Shown one piece after another: positions 32,437 to 42,609 of a DNA stretch of 64,000 nt (position 1 is the stretch's first letter; every line of letters starts with the position of its first letter). The translations under genes were made by a program, and so were the position numbers. The DNA lies in contig OZ251232.1 of the NCBI GenBank assembly GCA_965240325.2, positions 186,001 to 250,000 of the forward strand, given 5' to 3'. The stretch is from Rebecca billardiae RCC1528 (Eukaryota; Haptophyta). A model generated the notes under the pieces. That model saw only the letters and a program-made list of their open reading frames with translations, had not been told where the DNA came from and searched no databases.

Positions 32437-33983
32437 TATGGCGGGCCGTAGGTCCGCCCCTTGTAGTGCCCGGGAAAAAGATAAGAAAAAGAAAAAGGAA
32501 AAAGAAAATCGCCTCGCAGAGAAAAGAAAATCGTCGCCGCTTCGCTCACTACCGGGCGCCCTCGCAGCTCCCACTGGGGACGCTCGGCTGAAAACCATCT
32601 TGGCCATGGCGCGGAGCGCATGGGCGGCGCGCGCCGAATCCAACGCCGGCGCGGACATCGCGCGAGGATTCCCGAGACGTGTTTTCGCCCGATTCGCGAT
32701 TGCTGCCCTCGTCGTCTCGCGTGCAGGTCGAACGGGGGCTGAATCGACGCGTTTGGAGCGGTACGCTCGGCGCGTCGACACGATCGTGCGACCTGGGGCG
32801 ATCCTCGCCCGACGTGCACGTCGAAAGCTCGCACCGGCCATAGCATCATGCGCTGCGCACGATGGCCGCCTCGCGCGATCCACCGTCGCGCGTCGGGCTC
32901 GGTGCGGAAACGCATTCATCACGAGGCGTCTCGCGGGCGGGAAGCGCCATCGCACGCGACGCAAGCTTTGGCGCGGCCTTCTGAACTCGATCGCCGGAAT
33001 CCACACACCGGACTGTCGCGTGCCCCGGTTGGCAAGGTCGGGCGCATGCAAATCCGTTTGCTACGATCGGTGGTTTTCCAGAGCGAGCGATCATCTTTCA
33101 CGCTCGCGAGCTCGCGACCAAAGATCGCTCGGCGCCTGAGGGCCCACGTCCAGCCTGCATGGCGTCGACGGTGGCCAGTGCGACGGAGGCGCAGCGCGAA
33201 GCGGCGTACGAGGCGCACCGCACGCACCTGCCGGTTCTGCCGCCGTGGCCGGAATCGCGTCTTCGCGAGTCGGCGACTGAGGCGACAGCGCGCTATAACC
33301 GATCTCGCGCGTGCAAGATCGCCGCACCATCCTTGTCCATGGCACGGTCGCTGCGGGACGAGGCCAACGTCGTGAAGCCAGTGGCGCATGCGCTGCGCTT
33401 CCTGTGCCTGCTCGAACAGCGCGTGCCCACCCTCGATCGCGAGTGGCACACGCTCTCGCACTGCGCGCGCGCGCACCACCGAGAGCTCCTGATACCGCCG
33501 AACGTGCGAGTGCCGGACCTGTCGCGCGGAGCGGCGAGCGCCGACGAGCGCTTGGACCTGGACGCGCTGTTGCGCAGCGTGGTGGCCGTGCACGACGCCG
33601 ACGCGACCTTCGCCGAGCCCATCGTGCCGGCGGAGCGGACATTGGCATCCTCGCGACACACGATCTCAGCTGGCAGCACGAGGAGATGCTCACAATCTCC
33701 TCTGGCGGATTCGTCGGCGGCGAGGCGCTCGACTACGTCATCGCGGTCGAGATGCGGCACATGCAGCGCGTACGCACACTGTCGGTGAGCTCGCACCAGA
33801 GTCATCTGTCGCGTTATTATTCGTCAGTGAGTCAGGTAGCTCACCATCATCTACGTGTGTCGCATTGTTATTCGTCATCCTGCCCGTCAAACCGCTAAAT
33901 AAAAGACGCGAACCCGCTGGGGAAATATTGCGACAGCACTGGCACGGCCCGCCGACCCCCCCCCGCCCGCCAGGGCAGAGTTT
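32437..33983 (+). mobile_element. Ulp1-like repeat element, copy A (internally deleted)
   Basis: Shares its left end (TATGGCGGGCCGTAGGTCCG) and right end (CGCCCGCCAGGGCWGAGTTT) with copy B at 35752-37876, and the intervening sequence is highly similar. Relative to copy B it lacks about 527 bp (copy B about 37138-37665), removing the Ulp1-like His region. The breakpoint is bordered by a short CGC microhomology. Smaller indels also break the frame. The flanks are A/T-rich without a clear target duplication. Confidence 0.8.
33159..33788 (+). pseudogene. Broken copy of the element's Ulp1-like protein
   Basis: From MASTVASATEAQREAAYEAH this frame parallels residues about 164-335 of the copy B protein, with a short deletion in the middle (RYNRSRACK versus a longer stretch in B). 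Near 33630 a 1-bp difference in the CCGGCGGAGCGGACATT region shifts the frame, after which B-like codons continue in another frame. The 3' part is lost in the internal deletion. It cannot make the protease-like domain. Confidence 0.75.
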
Positions 33984-34290
33984 ATATATATACGCAATTT
34001 TGAAGGTGTCGAATAATAATGGGACGCCGCTGCTACACCCGCGCGCTCTTTTCTACGACTCATATGAATTAAGAAGGCGGCTTGTTCACTACAGATTGAT
34101 TGATTGTACTACTGGTGGAACGAGCACTTGTGGGCCGCGCCCGGAACTCCGGCTGCGCAAAGCTTCTAGAGTTCTGTATCAAGGTCCACCAAAAAGGGCA
34201 GTGGAGGGTGGGCGACAAGGCGCCCCCTGTGCCAGCTGCCCCCTTCGCAAAAAGCTCAACCCCCGCTCTCCGCGCGGGTCTTGGGCCGTG
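33984..34290. other. Spacer between element copy A and the PARP-like gene
   Basis: Upstream region of the PARP-like gene; A/T-richer at 33980-34110. No separate gene is seen. Confidence 0.4.
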
Positions 34291-35418
34291 ATGTCCGAGC
34301 GCGCGACGAAGGCGATGTGCTGCTCGGCTGATCGCGGCGTCCTCGACGCGTGCAACGACTCGACCTCCTCCCCTGGCCGCAAGCGTCGGCTCTCGGGCAG
34401 CTGCGGCTCGCCGGCTGCCGAGCAGTTTGACGTGGGCGCTGTCACGCAGAGCCTCGTGCACGAGCTGCGGCAGGAGAACCCGTCGCTGCCGGGCGCGTGC
34501 ATCGTCAACGACGATCTCGCGCGCGCGTTCGTCGAGCGCTACGCGCGCATGGTCTCCGAGCTCGGCGTCGAGCGCGCGCAGCCGCGCGTCGTCTTTCACG
34601 GCACGGCGCGCTCCAACTTCCGAGCGATCATCGCGGGCAACCTGAGGGTGCCCGACGGCGATAAGGTGATGAGCGTGAGCGGGCGGAGCACGTACGGCCT
34701 CGGAATATACGTCTCCACCTCCTTCGACCTCGCGCTCATGTACGGGCGCAAGCACGCGGCCGGGCACGGCCGCTCGGAGCTCCCGACCGACGCCAGCGGC
34801 GGCCCGCCGGTCGTGTTCGTCTGCCTCTCGCTCCCCGGGCGGCAGCACGTGTCGGCGCCGCCCGCCGACACGGCGTGCCGTGAGGTGCGCCCCGGCTTCG
34901 ACTCGCACGTCTCCGCCGACCGCGGAGGCCAGATCTCCGTCTACTTCGACTCGTCGCAGCTGCTGCCGTGCTTCCTCTCGGAGAGGGGCACGCTCGTGTG
35001 CGCGCAGGAGGCGGCGGTGCGCGCGGTCAACGTGCTGCACAAGGCGACGCATCACATGCAGGGCGGCCAGTGTAGCAGCGCCGCCGCGGGCGACGTCGAC
35101 TCGACCACCACGGCGGACGGCGTCGCGCAGGTGCTCGCGGACACGGGCGAGACGGGCGAGCCGTCGGCCGCGGCGCGCATCGCGCGCGCCGCCGAGCCCG
35201 ACACTAAGAGCGTGCAGCGCTTTGGCGGCGGCGGGCGCGGCCCGGCGACGACGCGAACGCGAGGCGGCGGGATCGCCGCCAGCGCGCCCGACGCCGACGA
35301 CGCGTCCGCGCCCCCGCCGCCCCAGCCGAGCGCGGCGCCGAACCCGCCCCGCCCGCCGTCGATGATGTTTGCGACCGCGGATTGGGACGGCGTCGCCAAG
35401 CGCGTGCGGTACAGCTGA
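34291..35418 (+). CDS. PARP-like ADP-ribosyltransferase, H-Y-Q triad
   Basis: A 375-residue protein. Residues 98-235 resemble the PARP catalytic fold: VVFHGTARSNFRAIIAGNLR (His103), STYGLGIYVSTSFDLALMY (Tyr140) and GGQISVYFDSSQLLPCFL. In the last, the third catalytic position, Glu in PARP1, is Gln214. His and Tyr would bind NAD+; loss of Glu usually means mono-ADP-ribosylation or no activity. The N-terminus is Cys/Ser/Arg-rich and the last 110 residues are disordered (Gly, Pro, Ala). The start MSERATKAM follows a likely 5' leader; the frame is open upstream to 33865 but into element sequence. It lies between two direct copies of the Ulp1-like element, so it could have been moved or be prone to recombination loss. 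Confidence 0.75.
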   Translation: MSERATKAMCCSADRGVLDACNDSTSSPGRKRRLSGSCGSPAAEQFDVGAVTQSLVHELRQENPSLPGACIVNDDLARAFVERYARMVSELGVERAQPRVVFHGTARSNFRAIIAGNLRVPDGDKVMSVSGRSTYGLGIYVSTSFDLALMYGRKHAAGHGRSELPTDASGGPPVVFVCLSLPGRQHVSAPPADTACREVRPGFDSHVSADRGGQISVYFDSSQLLPCFLSERGTLVCAQEAAVRAVNVLHKATHHMQGGQCSSAAAGDVDSTTTADGVAQVLADTGETGEPSAAARIARAAEPDTKSVQRFGGGGRGPATTRTRGGGIAASAPDADDASAPPPPQPSAAPNPPRPPSMMFATADWDGVAKRVRYS

Positions 35419-35751
35419 ACGGCGCTCGGCTGCTCCGCGCTGGCTTTGGTGGGCGTTGCTTGCTGCCGCCCGGTGCACGGGCCTGCTCGCTCGTGGCCGG
35501 TGCGACGGCTGCCTCGCCCACCGTGGCCGCCATTAGACGGGGTGACTGTTCCACCGGCTGTGGGCTGTGGCCCATGGCTCGGAGTGCTCCGCGCACTTTC
35601 ACGCAGTGTCGTACCGGCACGGGTTGGCGGCGACGGCGGCGATCCGCACATGTCGATGCCGCGTCAGGCGGTATCAGGCGTGTCACGTCGCCGTGATCGG
35701 CCGCTGCTTGGCCATCATGCGGTCCGTGGTCCGACACGGCCGTGGATAGAG
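35419..35751. other. Spacer between the PARP-like gene and element copy B
   Basis: No gene seen. Confidence 0.4.
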
Positions 35752-37876
35752 TATGGCGGGCCGTAGGTCCGCCCCTTGTAGTGCCCGGGAAAAAGATAAG
35801 AAAAAGAAAAGAAAAAAGAAAATCGCCTCACAGAGAAAAGAAAATCGCCTCGCTCACTGCCAGGTCGCTTCGCTCACTACCGGGCGCCCTCGCAGCTCCC
35901 ACTGGGGACGCTCGGCCGAAAACCATCTGCGGCCTGGCGCGGAGCGCGTGGGCGGCGCGCGCCAAATCCAACGCCAGCGCGGACATCGTGAGAGGACTCC
36001 CGAGACGTGTTTTCGCCCGATTCGCGATTGCTGCCCTCGTCGTCTCGCGTGCAGGTCGAACGGGGGCTAAATCGACGCGTTGGAGCGGTACGCTCGGCGC
36101 GTCGACACGATCGTGCGACCTGGGGCGATCCTCGCCCGACGTGCACGTCGAGCGCTCGCACGGGCCATAGCATCATGCGCTGCGCAAGACAACCACCTCG
36201 CACGATCCACCGTCGCGCGTCGGGCTCGGTGCGGAAACGCATTCATCACGAGGCGTCTCGCGGGCGGGAAGCGCCATCGCACGCGACGCAAGCTTTGGCG
36301 CGGCCTTCTGAACACCATAACCGGAATGCACACACCGGACTGTCGTCGCGTGACCCGGTTGGCAAGGTCGGGCGCATGCAAATCCGTTTGCTACGGTCGG
36401 TGGTGTTCCAGAGCGAGCGATCATCTTTCATCTTTCACGCTCGCGAGCTCGCGGCCAAGGATCGCTTGGCGCTCGAGGACCCACGTCCGGCCTGCATGGC
36501 GTCGACGGTGGCCAATGCGACGGAGGGGCAGCGCGAAGCGGCGTACGACGCGCACCGCACGCACCTGCCGGGTCTGCCGCCGTGGCAGGAACCGCGTCTT
36601 CGCGAGTCGGCGACTGAGGCGACAGCGCGCTATCACCGATCCCAGGGGCGCATTCGCGACGAGCTGAAACGTCGCGCGTGCAAGATCGCCGCACCATCCT
36701 TGCCCATGGCACGGGCGCTGCGGGACGAGGCCGACGTCGTGAAGCCAGTGGCACATGCGCTGCGCTTCGTGTGCCTGCTCGAGCAGCGCGTGCCCACCGT
36801 CGATCGCGAGTGGCACACGCTCTCGCACTGCGCGCGCGTACACCGCCAACAGCTCCTGATACCGCCGCACGTGCGAGTGCCGGACCTGTCGCGCGGAGCG
36901 GCGAGCGCCGACGAGCGCTTGGACCTGGACGCGCTGTTGCGCAGCGTGGCGGCCGTGCACGACGCCGACGCGACCTTCGCCGAGCCCATCGTGCCCGGAG
37001 CGGACATTGGCATCCTGGCGACACACGATCTCAGCTGGCGACACGAGGAGATGCTCACGATCTCCTCTGGCGGATTCGTCGGCGGCGAGGCGCTCGACTA
37101 CGTCATCGCGGTCGAGATGCGGCACATGCGGCGCGTACGCGAGCTCGCGCGAAGCCACGGGCTGCCCGTCCCGCCCCGCGTGCTGCACGTTCCCTCGTGG
37201 GTGTGGACCTTGCTCATGGGCGCGGGCGTGTACGCGTGGGAGAAGGTGGCCGACATCTTTGCGCTCTTCGACCTGAACGAGTACGACGTGCTCTCCTTCA
37301 TCATCAACCAGGACGGCAACCACTGGGCGCAGGGGGTCGTCGACTTGCGGCGCGAGATCATCGAGTACCGCGAGCCCCTGGGCGGAGGCGACATGATCGG
37401 CTTCGTTTCGAACGTGCAGCTGCTGCTCGCCGACGCGCAAGAGACAGAGAGACAGAAATCGGTAGGATGCACTGAACATCACACTCCGGCCGCCACAACT
37501 TGAACTGTTTTCGTGTTTAGCTCCAAGGACAAACCGTCACCGTCAGGCGCACACGGGCACGCCGCCGTCGCACGCCAATCAGTTGGCAGTGCGTGCGCGC
37601 AGTCGCCAAGGCTCGGCACGATGACGAGTAGCATCACAGTGGGTGCAGGAATACACGCGCAATCACACTGTCGCTGAGCTCGCACCAGAGTCATCTGTCG
37701 CGTTATTATTCGTCAGTGAGTCGGGTAGCTCACAATCATCTCGGTATGATGTCGCATTGTTATTCGTAGTCATCCTGCCCGTCAAACCGCTATAAATAAA
37801 AGGCGCGAACCCGCTGGGGAAATATTGCGACAGCACTGGCACGGCCCGCCGACCCCCCCGCCCGCCAGGGCTGAGT
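35752..37876 (+). mobile_element. Ulp1-like repeat element, copy B (fullest copy)
   Basis: A 2.1 kb element sharing both ends with copy A (32437-33983); the left end also matches copy C (1-224, opposite strand). TAGAG lies directly outside both ends (35747-35751 and 37877-37881), a possible 5-bp target duplication. Terminal inverted similarity is limited to GGCGGGC. The left part has an A/G-rich tract on the plus strand, and one long reading frame lies within. No transposase core (DDE, tyrosine recombinase or reverse transcriptase) is recognisable, so mobility would depend on another element. Confidence 0.75.
36007..37503 (+). CDS. Element-encoded protein with Ulp1/C48-like protease region
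   Basis: A 498-residue open frame; the true start may be Met124 (36376) or Met164 (36496), where conservation with copy A as protein is clearest. The last 130 residues resemble Ulp1/SUMO-protease (C48) domains found in many DNA transposons: MLTISSGGFVGGEALDYVIA, VHVPSWVWTLLM-type spacing, then NQDGNHWAQGVVDLRREIIE and YREPLGGG. The catalytic His would be in GNHW; the Asp position (YxD) reads Glu in YREP. The Cys box (QxxGxDCG) is not seen before the stop. Beyond the TGA at 37501 the same frame stays open about 55 codons and contains RQSVGSACAQ, faintly like that box. It is probably inactive or needs splicing or read-through. Confidence 0.55.
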   Translation: MFSPDSRLLPSSSRVQVERGLNRRVGAVRSARRHDRATWGDPRPTCTSSARTGHSIMRCARQPPRTIHRRASGSVRKRIHHEASRGREAPSHATQALARPSEHHNRNAHTGLSSRDPVGKVGRMQIRLLRSVVFQSERSSFIFHARELAAKDRLALEDPRPACMASTVANATEGQREAAYDAHRTHLPGLPPWQEPRLRESATEATARYHRSQGRIRDELKRRACKIAAPSLPMARALRDEADVVKPVAHALRFVCLLEQRVPTVDREWHTLSHCARVHRQQLLIPPHVRVPDLSRGAASADERLDLDALLRSVAAVHDADATFAEPIVPGADIGILATHDLSWRHEEMLTISSGGFVGGEALDYVIAVEMRHMRRVRELARSHGLPVPPRVLHVPSWVWTLLMGAGVYAWEKVADIFALFDLNEYDVLSFIINQDGNHWAQGVVDLRREIIEYREPLGGGDMIGFVSNVQLLLADAQETERQKSVGCTEHHTPAATT

Positions 37877-38067
37877 TTTAGAGATTGCGGTGCTGAGTCG
37901 GCGTCATCGATTAGTGAAAACAAATAATGCGCCGCCAATCGTGAAGCCACCCGGACCGGTGCACCCTGGTGAGCAGCCGGGGCGGGAAGGGTCGAAGGGA
38001 CGGTCCCAGGCCGGCACGCGGGGCGATGGCGGCGCCGGCGTGATCGAGCAGCACCAAGGCAAAAGGG

Positions 38068-41000
38068 ATGCACCGATCGTCCCTCGACCGGCTGAGCCGC
38101 GACGGCGGCGGCGGCGGCGGCGCGGGCGACGGCAAGGTGGAGTTCCTCGACCAGCACAGCGCCCCCGGCCAGGTCCTGCTGCACGTCGTCGCGCGCGGCA
38201 ACGCGGTGATCGCCGAGCTCTTCAGGCTCGCCGAGCACATCCCGCCCGTCTTCGCGTCGCCCGCGTCCGCGGGCGGGCGGTACGCCGAGGTGCTGCCCGA
38301 CTTCCGGTACCTGCGCTCGCCCGAGGCGCACGAGCGGCGCATCGAGTCGCCCGAGCTGCTCGAGCTCGACGCGGACGTGTGGGAGGTGCACGGCACGATC
38401 CTCGAGCGCTTCTACCGGCTGTTCGAGTCCGTGTACGCGTACCTGCGCGACGTGTCGCAGTTCGTCGCGGAGCTCGAGGCGGGCGCGTACCTGCAGCACA
38501 GCGCGGAGACGGTGCTGCAGGACCACGACGGCAAGCAGCTCCTCTGCGAGGCCTTCTACCTGTTCGGCGCCGTGCTGCTGCTGCTCGACCAGCGCATCGA
38601 CGGCGCCGCGCGCGAGCGCATGGTCGTGTCCTTCTACCGGCACCGCGGCGCGTCGACGATCCAGAACGTGGACGACGTGGTGACGCTGACGCGCGCGACC
38701 GGCTTCTCCCCCGCCGCGCTCGACAAGAGCGGCGCGCCCAAGCGCCCCGCGGGCTACCCCGAGGACTTCTTCGCGCGGATGCTCTCGCGGTTTGGCACGC
38801 CGCTCGGCCCGATCGAGCTGGCGGTCACGCGGCTGCGCTCCGACGACGTGTACGGCCACACGGCGGAGTACCCGCTGCCGGCGCACCGCTCGACGGCGCT
38901 CTCGACGCAGGCGCGCATGCTCTACGTGATCCTCTACTTCGTCCCGCGCCTGCTGCACGACGAGCCCGCGTCGATGCGCGAGATCGTCGACCGCCACTTC
39001 AGCGACAACTGGGTGAGCACGCTCTACATGGGCATCACCGTCGACCTGGCGGTGGCGTGGGAGCCGTACCGCGCGGCGCGCGCGGCGCTGGCGAACACGC
39101 TGGCGATGTCGAACGTGCGCGCGCAGCAGGCCGCGCAGCTCGGCGCGATGCGCGCGTGCGCCGCCCAGCTCGCGCACTACCTCACCGAGGGCGCGCTGAG
39201 TGAGGAGGTGGCGCTCGATTCTTCGCAGAAGATTCTCGGCCTCGTGCGCCAGTGCAACGTCAGCCTGCGCTGGCTGGTGCTGCACCAGTGCACGCGGCCG
39301 AGGAAGCTGCGCGAGGCGGTGCTCGCGGGCGGGCTCGAGCCCGACGACGTCCTCGCCTTCCTCATGGACACCGCGCAGCTCGAGTTCGCCGTGAAGAGCC
39401 GGTACGAGGCGCTGCTCTCCGGCCGCACCGAGCGGTTCGGCGCCTCGCGCGCCCGGTGCGTGCGCTCGCTCGACGCGCTCGCTGTCTGCTTCGCGAGCGC
39501 GGAGAGCGCGGCGGCGGCCGGCGCGGCGGAGGGCGCGAGCGCGGCGCGCTCCGACGGCAACCTCTCCGGCTGGTTCCACACGCTCGCCCGCGCGGTCGAC
39601 GAGCTCGACGTGGGCGCGCGCGCGCTGTCCGCGCGCCGGCTGCAGGCCCTCTCTCGCGCGCTCGAGGAGGTGGAGGCGTACGAGCAGCTCGCAGAGTCGC
39701 TGCAGCTGCTGCGCGCGCTGGGCGAGGCGCGGCGCGAGCTCGCGGCGATGCTGCGCGTGGTCAACGCGGACGACGGCGTGCTCGTCACGCTCGCGCTCGT
39801 CAGCGACATGTCGTACGCCTTCGACGTGCGCGCGCGCGCGCGCGCCTCTCCCGCGCCCCCAGCGCGCCGGCGCGCGTGCCCGCCCGCGCGCGCGCGCGCG
39901 CTCGGCGGCGCGCGCTCGCGGCAAGGCGCAGCGTGCGCTGCGCGCTGCGATGGGGTCGGTCTCGGGCGGGTGTTCGGGTCTGTCGACACGTGTCGCCGTG
40001 CCACGCGCTCGCGCCGGCTGCCCGCCCCGTGCCGTCCCGCCCCTCGCCCTCACGCTCCCGCCCCGCCCTGCGTCCGTGCTCTGCCTCCGCGCGCCCGCGC
40101 CCGCGCCGCCCGTCGCCGCCCGCCCGCGTGCCGCGCGCGCCGCGCTGGCCGGCGGCACGCCGGCGCCGGCGTGGGCCGAGCGCAGGCGATCGCGAAGTAC
40201 ATCCCGCTGATGCACGCGCGCATGCGCAGCGACCCGTTCTGCGTGCTCAAGCTGCGCGCCACCTTCCTCAAGCTCGTGAGCGTCGTCGAGCTCCCGGCCG
40301 TGCGCATCACGCAGGCGGAGTCGGACGACCTCGTGTCCGTCTCGCAGTTCTACTCGACGCAGCTCGTGCGCTTCGTCAGGCGCGTGCTGCAGGTGATCCC
40401 CGAGTCGGTGCTGGCGGTGCTGGCGGAGGTGGTGGCGCTGCGCACCAGCCGGCTCAAGGAGCTCCCGCTGCGCCTGCCCTGGGCCGAGCTGCGCGAGTGG
40501 GAGCAGCCGGACGTGCGGTACGCGCTCGCGCGCGCCACGCACCGCATCGCCGTGCTGGCCGAGGGCGTGCTCTCGATGCAGACCACGCTGCTCGGCATCG
40601 CGCAGCTCGACCCGGCGGCCATGCTGACGGCGGGGCTGCGGCGCGAGCTGGTCGGCGCGGTGGCGCGCGCGCTGCACGAGGGGCTCTGCTTCGGCAAGGA
40701 GCTGCACCGCACGCTGCGCGCGGGCGAGCTCGAGGGCGCGCTCGAGGCGCTGAGCGCCAAGCTGAGCGGCTTCCGCTCCGCCCTCGAGTACGTGGCCGAC
40801 TACGTGCGCGTGCTGCCCGTGCGGCTGTGGGCGCACGACTTCGCGCGCGTGATCGGGCACGCGGTGGAGCGGGAGGCGAGCGCGTACCTGCCGCGCGCGC
40901 GCGCGCTCGAGCGCCCCTCGCGCTACCAGACCGACGACGTGCCTATCCCGACCTTCCCGCCGCCGCCCTCTGACGACTCGGACGCGCTCACGTTTGTCGG

Positions 41001-42299
41001 GCGCGCGGCGCACGCGCTGCTCGTGCTCAGCGACGCGCGCCGCTCGACGTACGTGGCCGCGCGCTCGGCGTGGGTCGAGCCGGGCGGCGGCGGCGCCGCG
41101 CTGATCGACCTGCGCACGTGGCACTGCCTCGCGCGCGCCCTCGGCCGCGTCGGCCTCGTCGGCATCGCTCACGTCCTCTCCCTCCGTGTCGTCGCCACGC
41201 TGCGCGCGCTCGTCGCGGACGCGCGCGCCGTCCTCGCCGAGCGCGACGGCGCCAACCTGCTGCGCTCGCTCGCGCACGCGCTGCAGCCGCTGGACGGCAC
41301 GCGCGAGGGCGTGCCGAAGCAGCTGGCCGACGCGGCGGCGCGGCTGGCCAAGCTCTGGCCCAAGCTCGTCGACGCCTTGCAGCGCATCGGCTGCGCGCAG
41401 CTGCTGCTCGTACAGATCGGGCGCGAGGTGAGCGCGCGCGCCCCGCACGCCGCGCACGCCGCGCGCACCGCGCGCGCCGCGCATGCCGTGCATGCCGCGC
41501 GCACCGCGCGCACCGCACCGCCGCGGGCCCGAGCACGCCGCGTCTCGTGCCACGCGCGCGTCGACGCGCGCCGCCGCGCGGCGTGCACCCGCGCCAACCA
41601 CCGCCCGCCCGCCCGGCCCGCCCGCGCGCGCGCCGTCCGCGCGGACACCCACCCGCGCTCTGCCCGCAGCTGAGCCACCGCGCGCAGCTCGAGTCGAGCA
41701 CGCTCGCGAGCGCGGTCGGCCGGCTCGACGCCGCGGCGCTCGCGGACGCGCGCGCGTTCGCCGAGGACCCGCCCTCGCACGCCGACCCGTGCGCGCACCC
41801 GACGCTGCTGCGCGAGCTGCGCGAGTACAGCCGCGCGATGGGCGCGCTCGAGCCTTTTGCCACGCTCTACGCCGCGAGCGGCGCGCTGCCCGAGCTGCCG
41901 CTGCTCGCGACCCTGTGCGTGCTGCACGCCGCGCCGCGGCTGCAGTACGACCGCGGGCTCGGCGAGCTCACGGCGCGCGCGCGCGCCGAGATGATTGACG
42001 GCCCGGCGCTGGCCGCGGGGGTCGCCACGCTCGTCCACCAGTTCCACGCCGCGCACGCGCGCGCGCTCGCCGCGCACCTCGGCCAGTACGTGCGCGCCGC
42101 GGTGCTGTGCGCGCCCGCGCGCGAGCTGAAGCCCGGCGCCGAGCTGCCGGCAGACGTGGCGCACACGGTGCTGCTGCTCGAGGTCATCGCGCGGCACGTG
42201 CAGCTCACCGACGCCGAGCTGTGCGCGTGCGTGCCGCCGTACGTCCTTGGCTGCGCGCGCGCCTCCGCCGAGGCGGCCGCGGCCGCGGCAGGTCGCTGA
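38068..42299 (+). CDS. WASHC5: Strumpellin, WASH complex subunit 5 (3 exons)
   Basis: Exons 38068-39825, 40186-41427 and 41670-42299, all phase 0, give 1209 residues (about 1160 in animals). Strumpellin is the large helical scaffold of the WASH complex, which activates Arp2/3 actin assembly on endosomes. The whole length aligns to the family: GQVLLHVVARGNAVIAELFR, DGKQLLCEAFYLFGAVLLLL, RLRSDDVYGHTAEYPLPAHR, STQARMLYVILYFVPRLLHD, YMGITVDLAVAWEPY, LDTAQLEF-like MDTAQLEF, VLKLRATFLKL, RRVLQVIPESVL-like VLQVIPESVL and PADVAHTVLLLEVIARHVQL. The residues lost at each exon end are restored by the next exon. The introns (360 and 242 bp) are full of CG and GC-rich simple repeats. Confidence 0.96.
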
Positions 42300-42609
42300 C
42301 GGAACGCGGAGCAAGCTCGGCCAAAGCAGGTCATCATCAACTACGTACTACTACTGCTGATGCGCGCGCTGTCCATCTCTCTCTCGCTCTCTCGCTCTCT
42401 CTCCCCCCCCTCCTCTCTGCTCGACTCTACGACTGCTCTCTAGAGTCTCAGAGCTCTCTCTCTCTCTCTCTCTGTCGATCGTCAGTGTAGTGCGCACGCG
42501 TGTATATATATATAGCCCGCGTATACTGACACTGTATAGCCTGTAGGCCGAGACACCCGCGCCTGCTCCATCGGCAGGGAGTCCGCGTGCGCCGACCCGC
42601 ACGCATGCG
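42300..42609. other. Intergenic with CT microsatellite
   Basis: 42372-42472 is CT-rich, including (CT)n runs, and 42500-42514 is a TA run. It lies between the 3' ends of two convergent genes. Confidence 0.8.

Noticed and set aside
33984-34290. PARP-like frame extended upstream to 33865
   Set aside because: The extension begins inside element copy A and is low complexity; the ATG at 34291 precedes the first plausible protein sequence.
37663-41652. A 1329-codon antisense open frame over the strumpellin gene
   Set aside because: Strumpellin on the plus strand has full-length homology; the antisense frame is low-complexity and crosses its introns.
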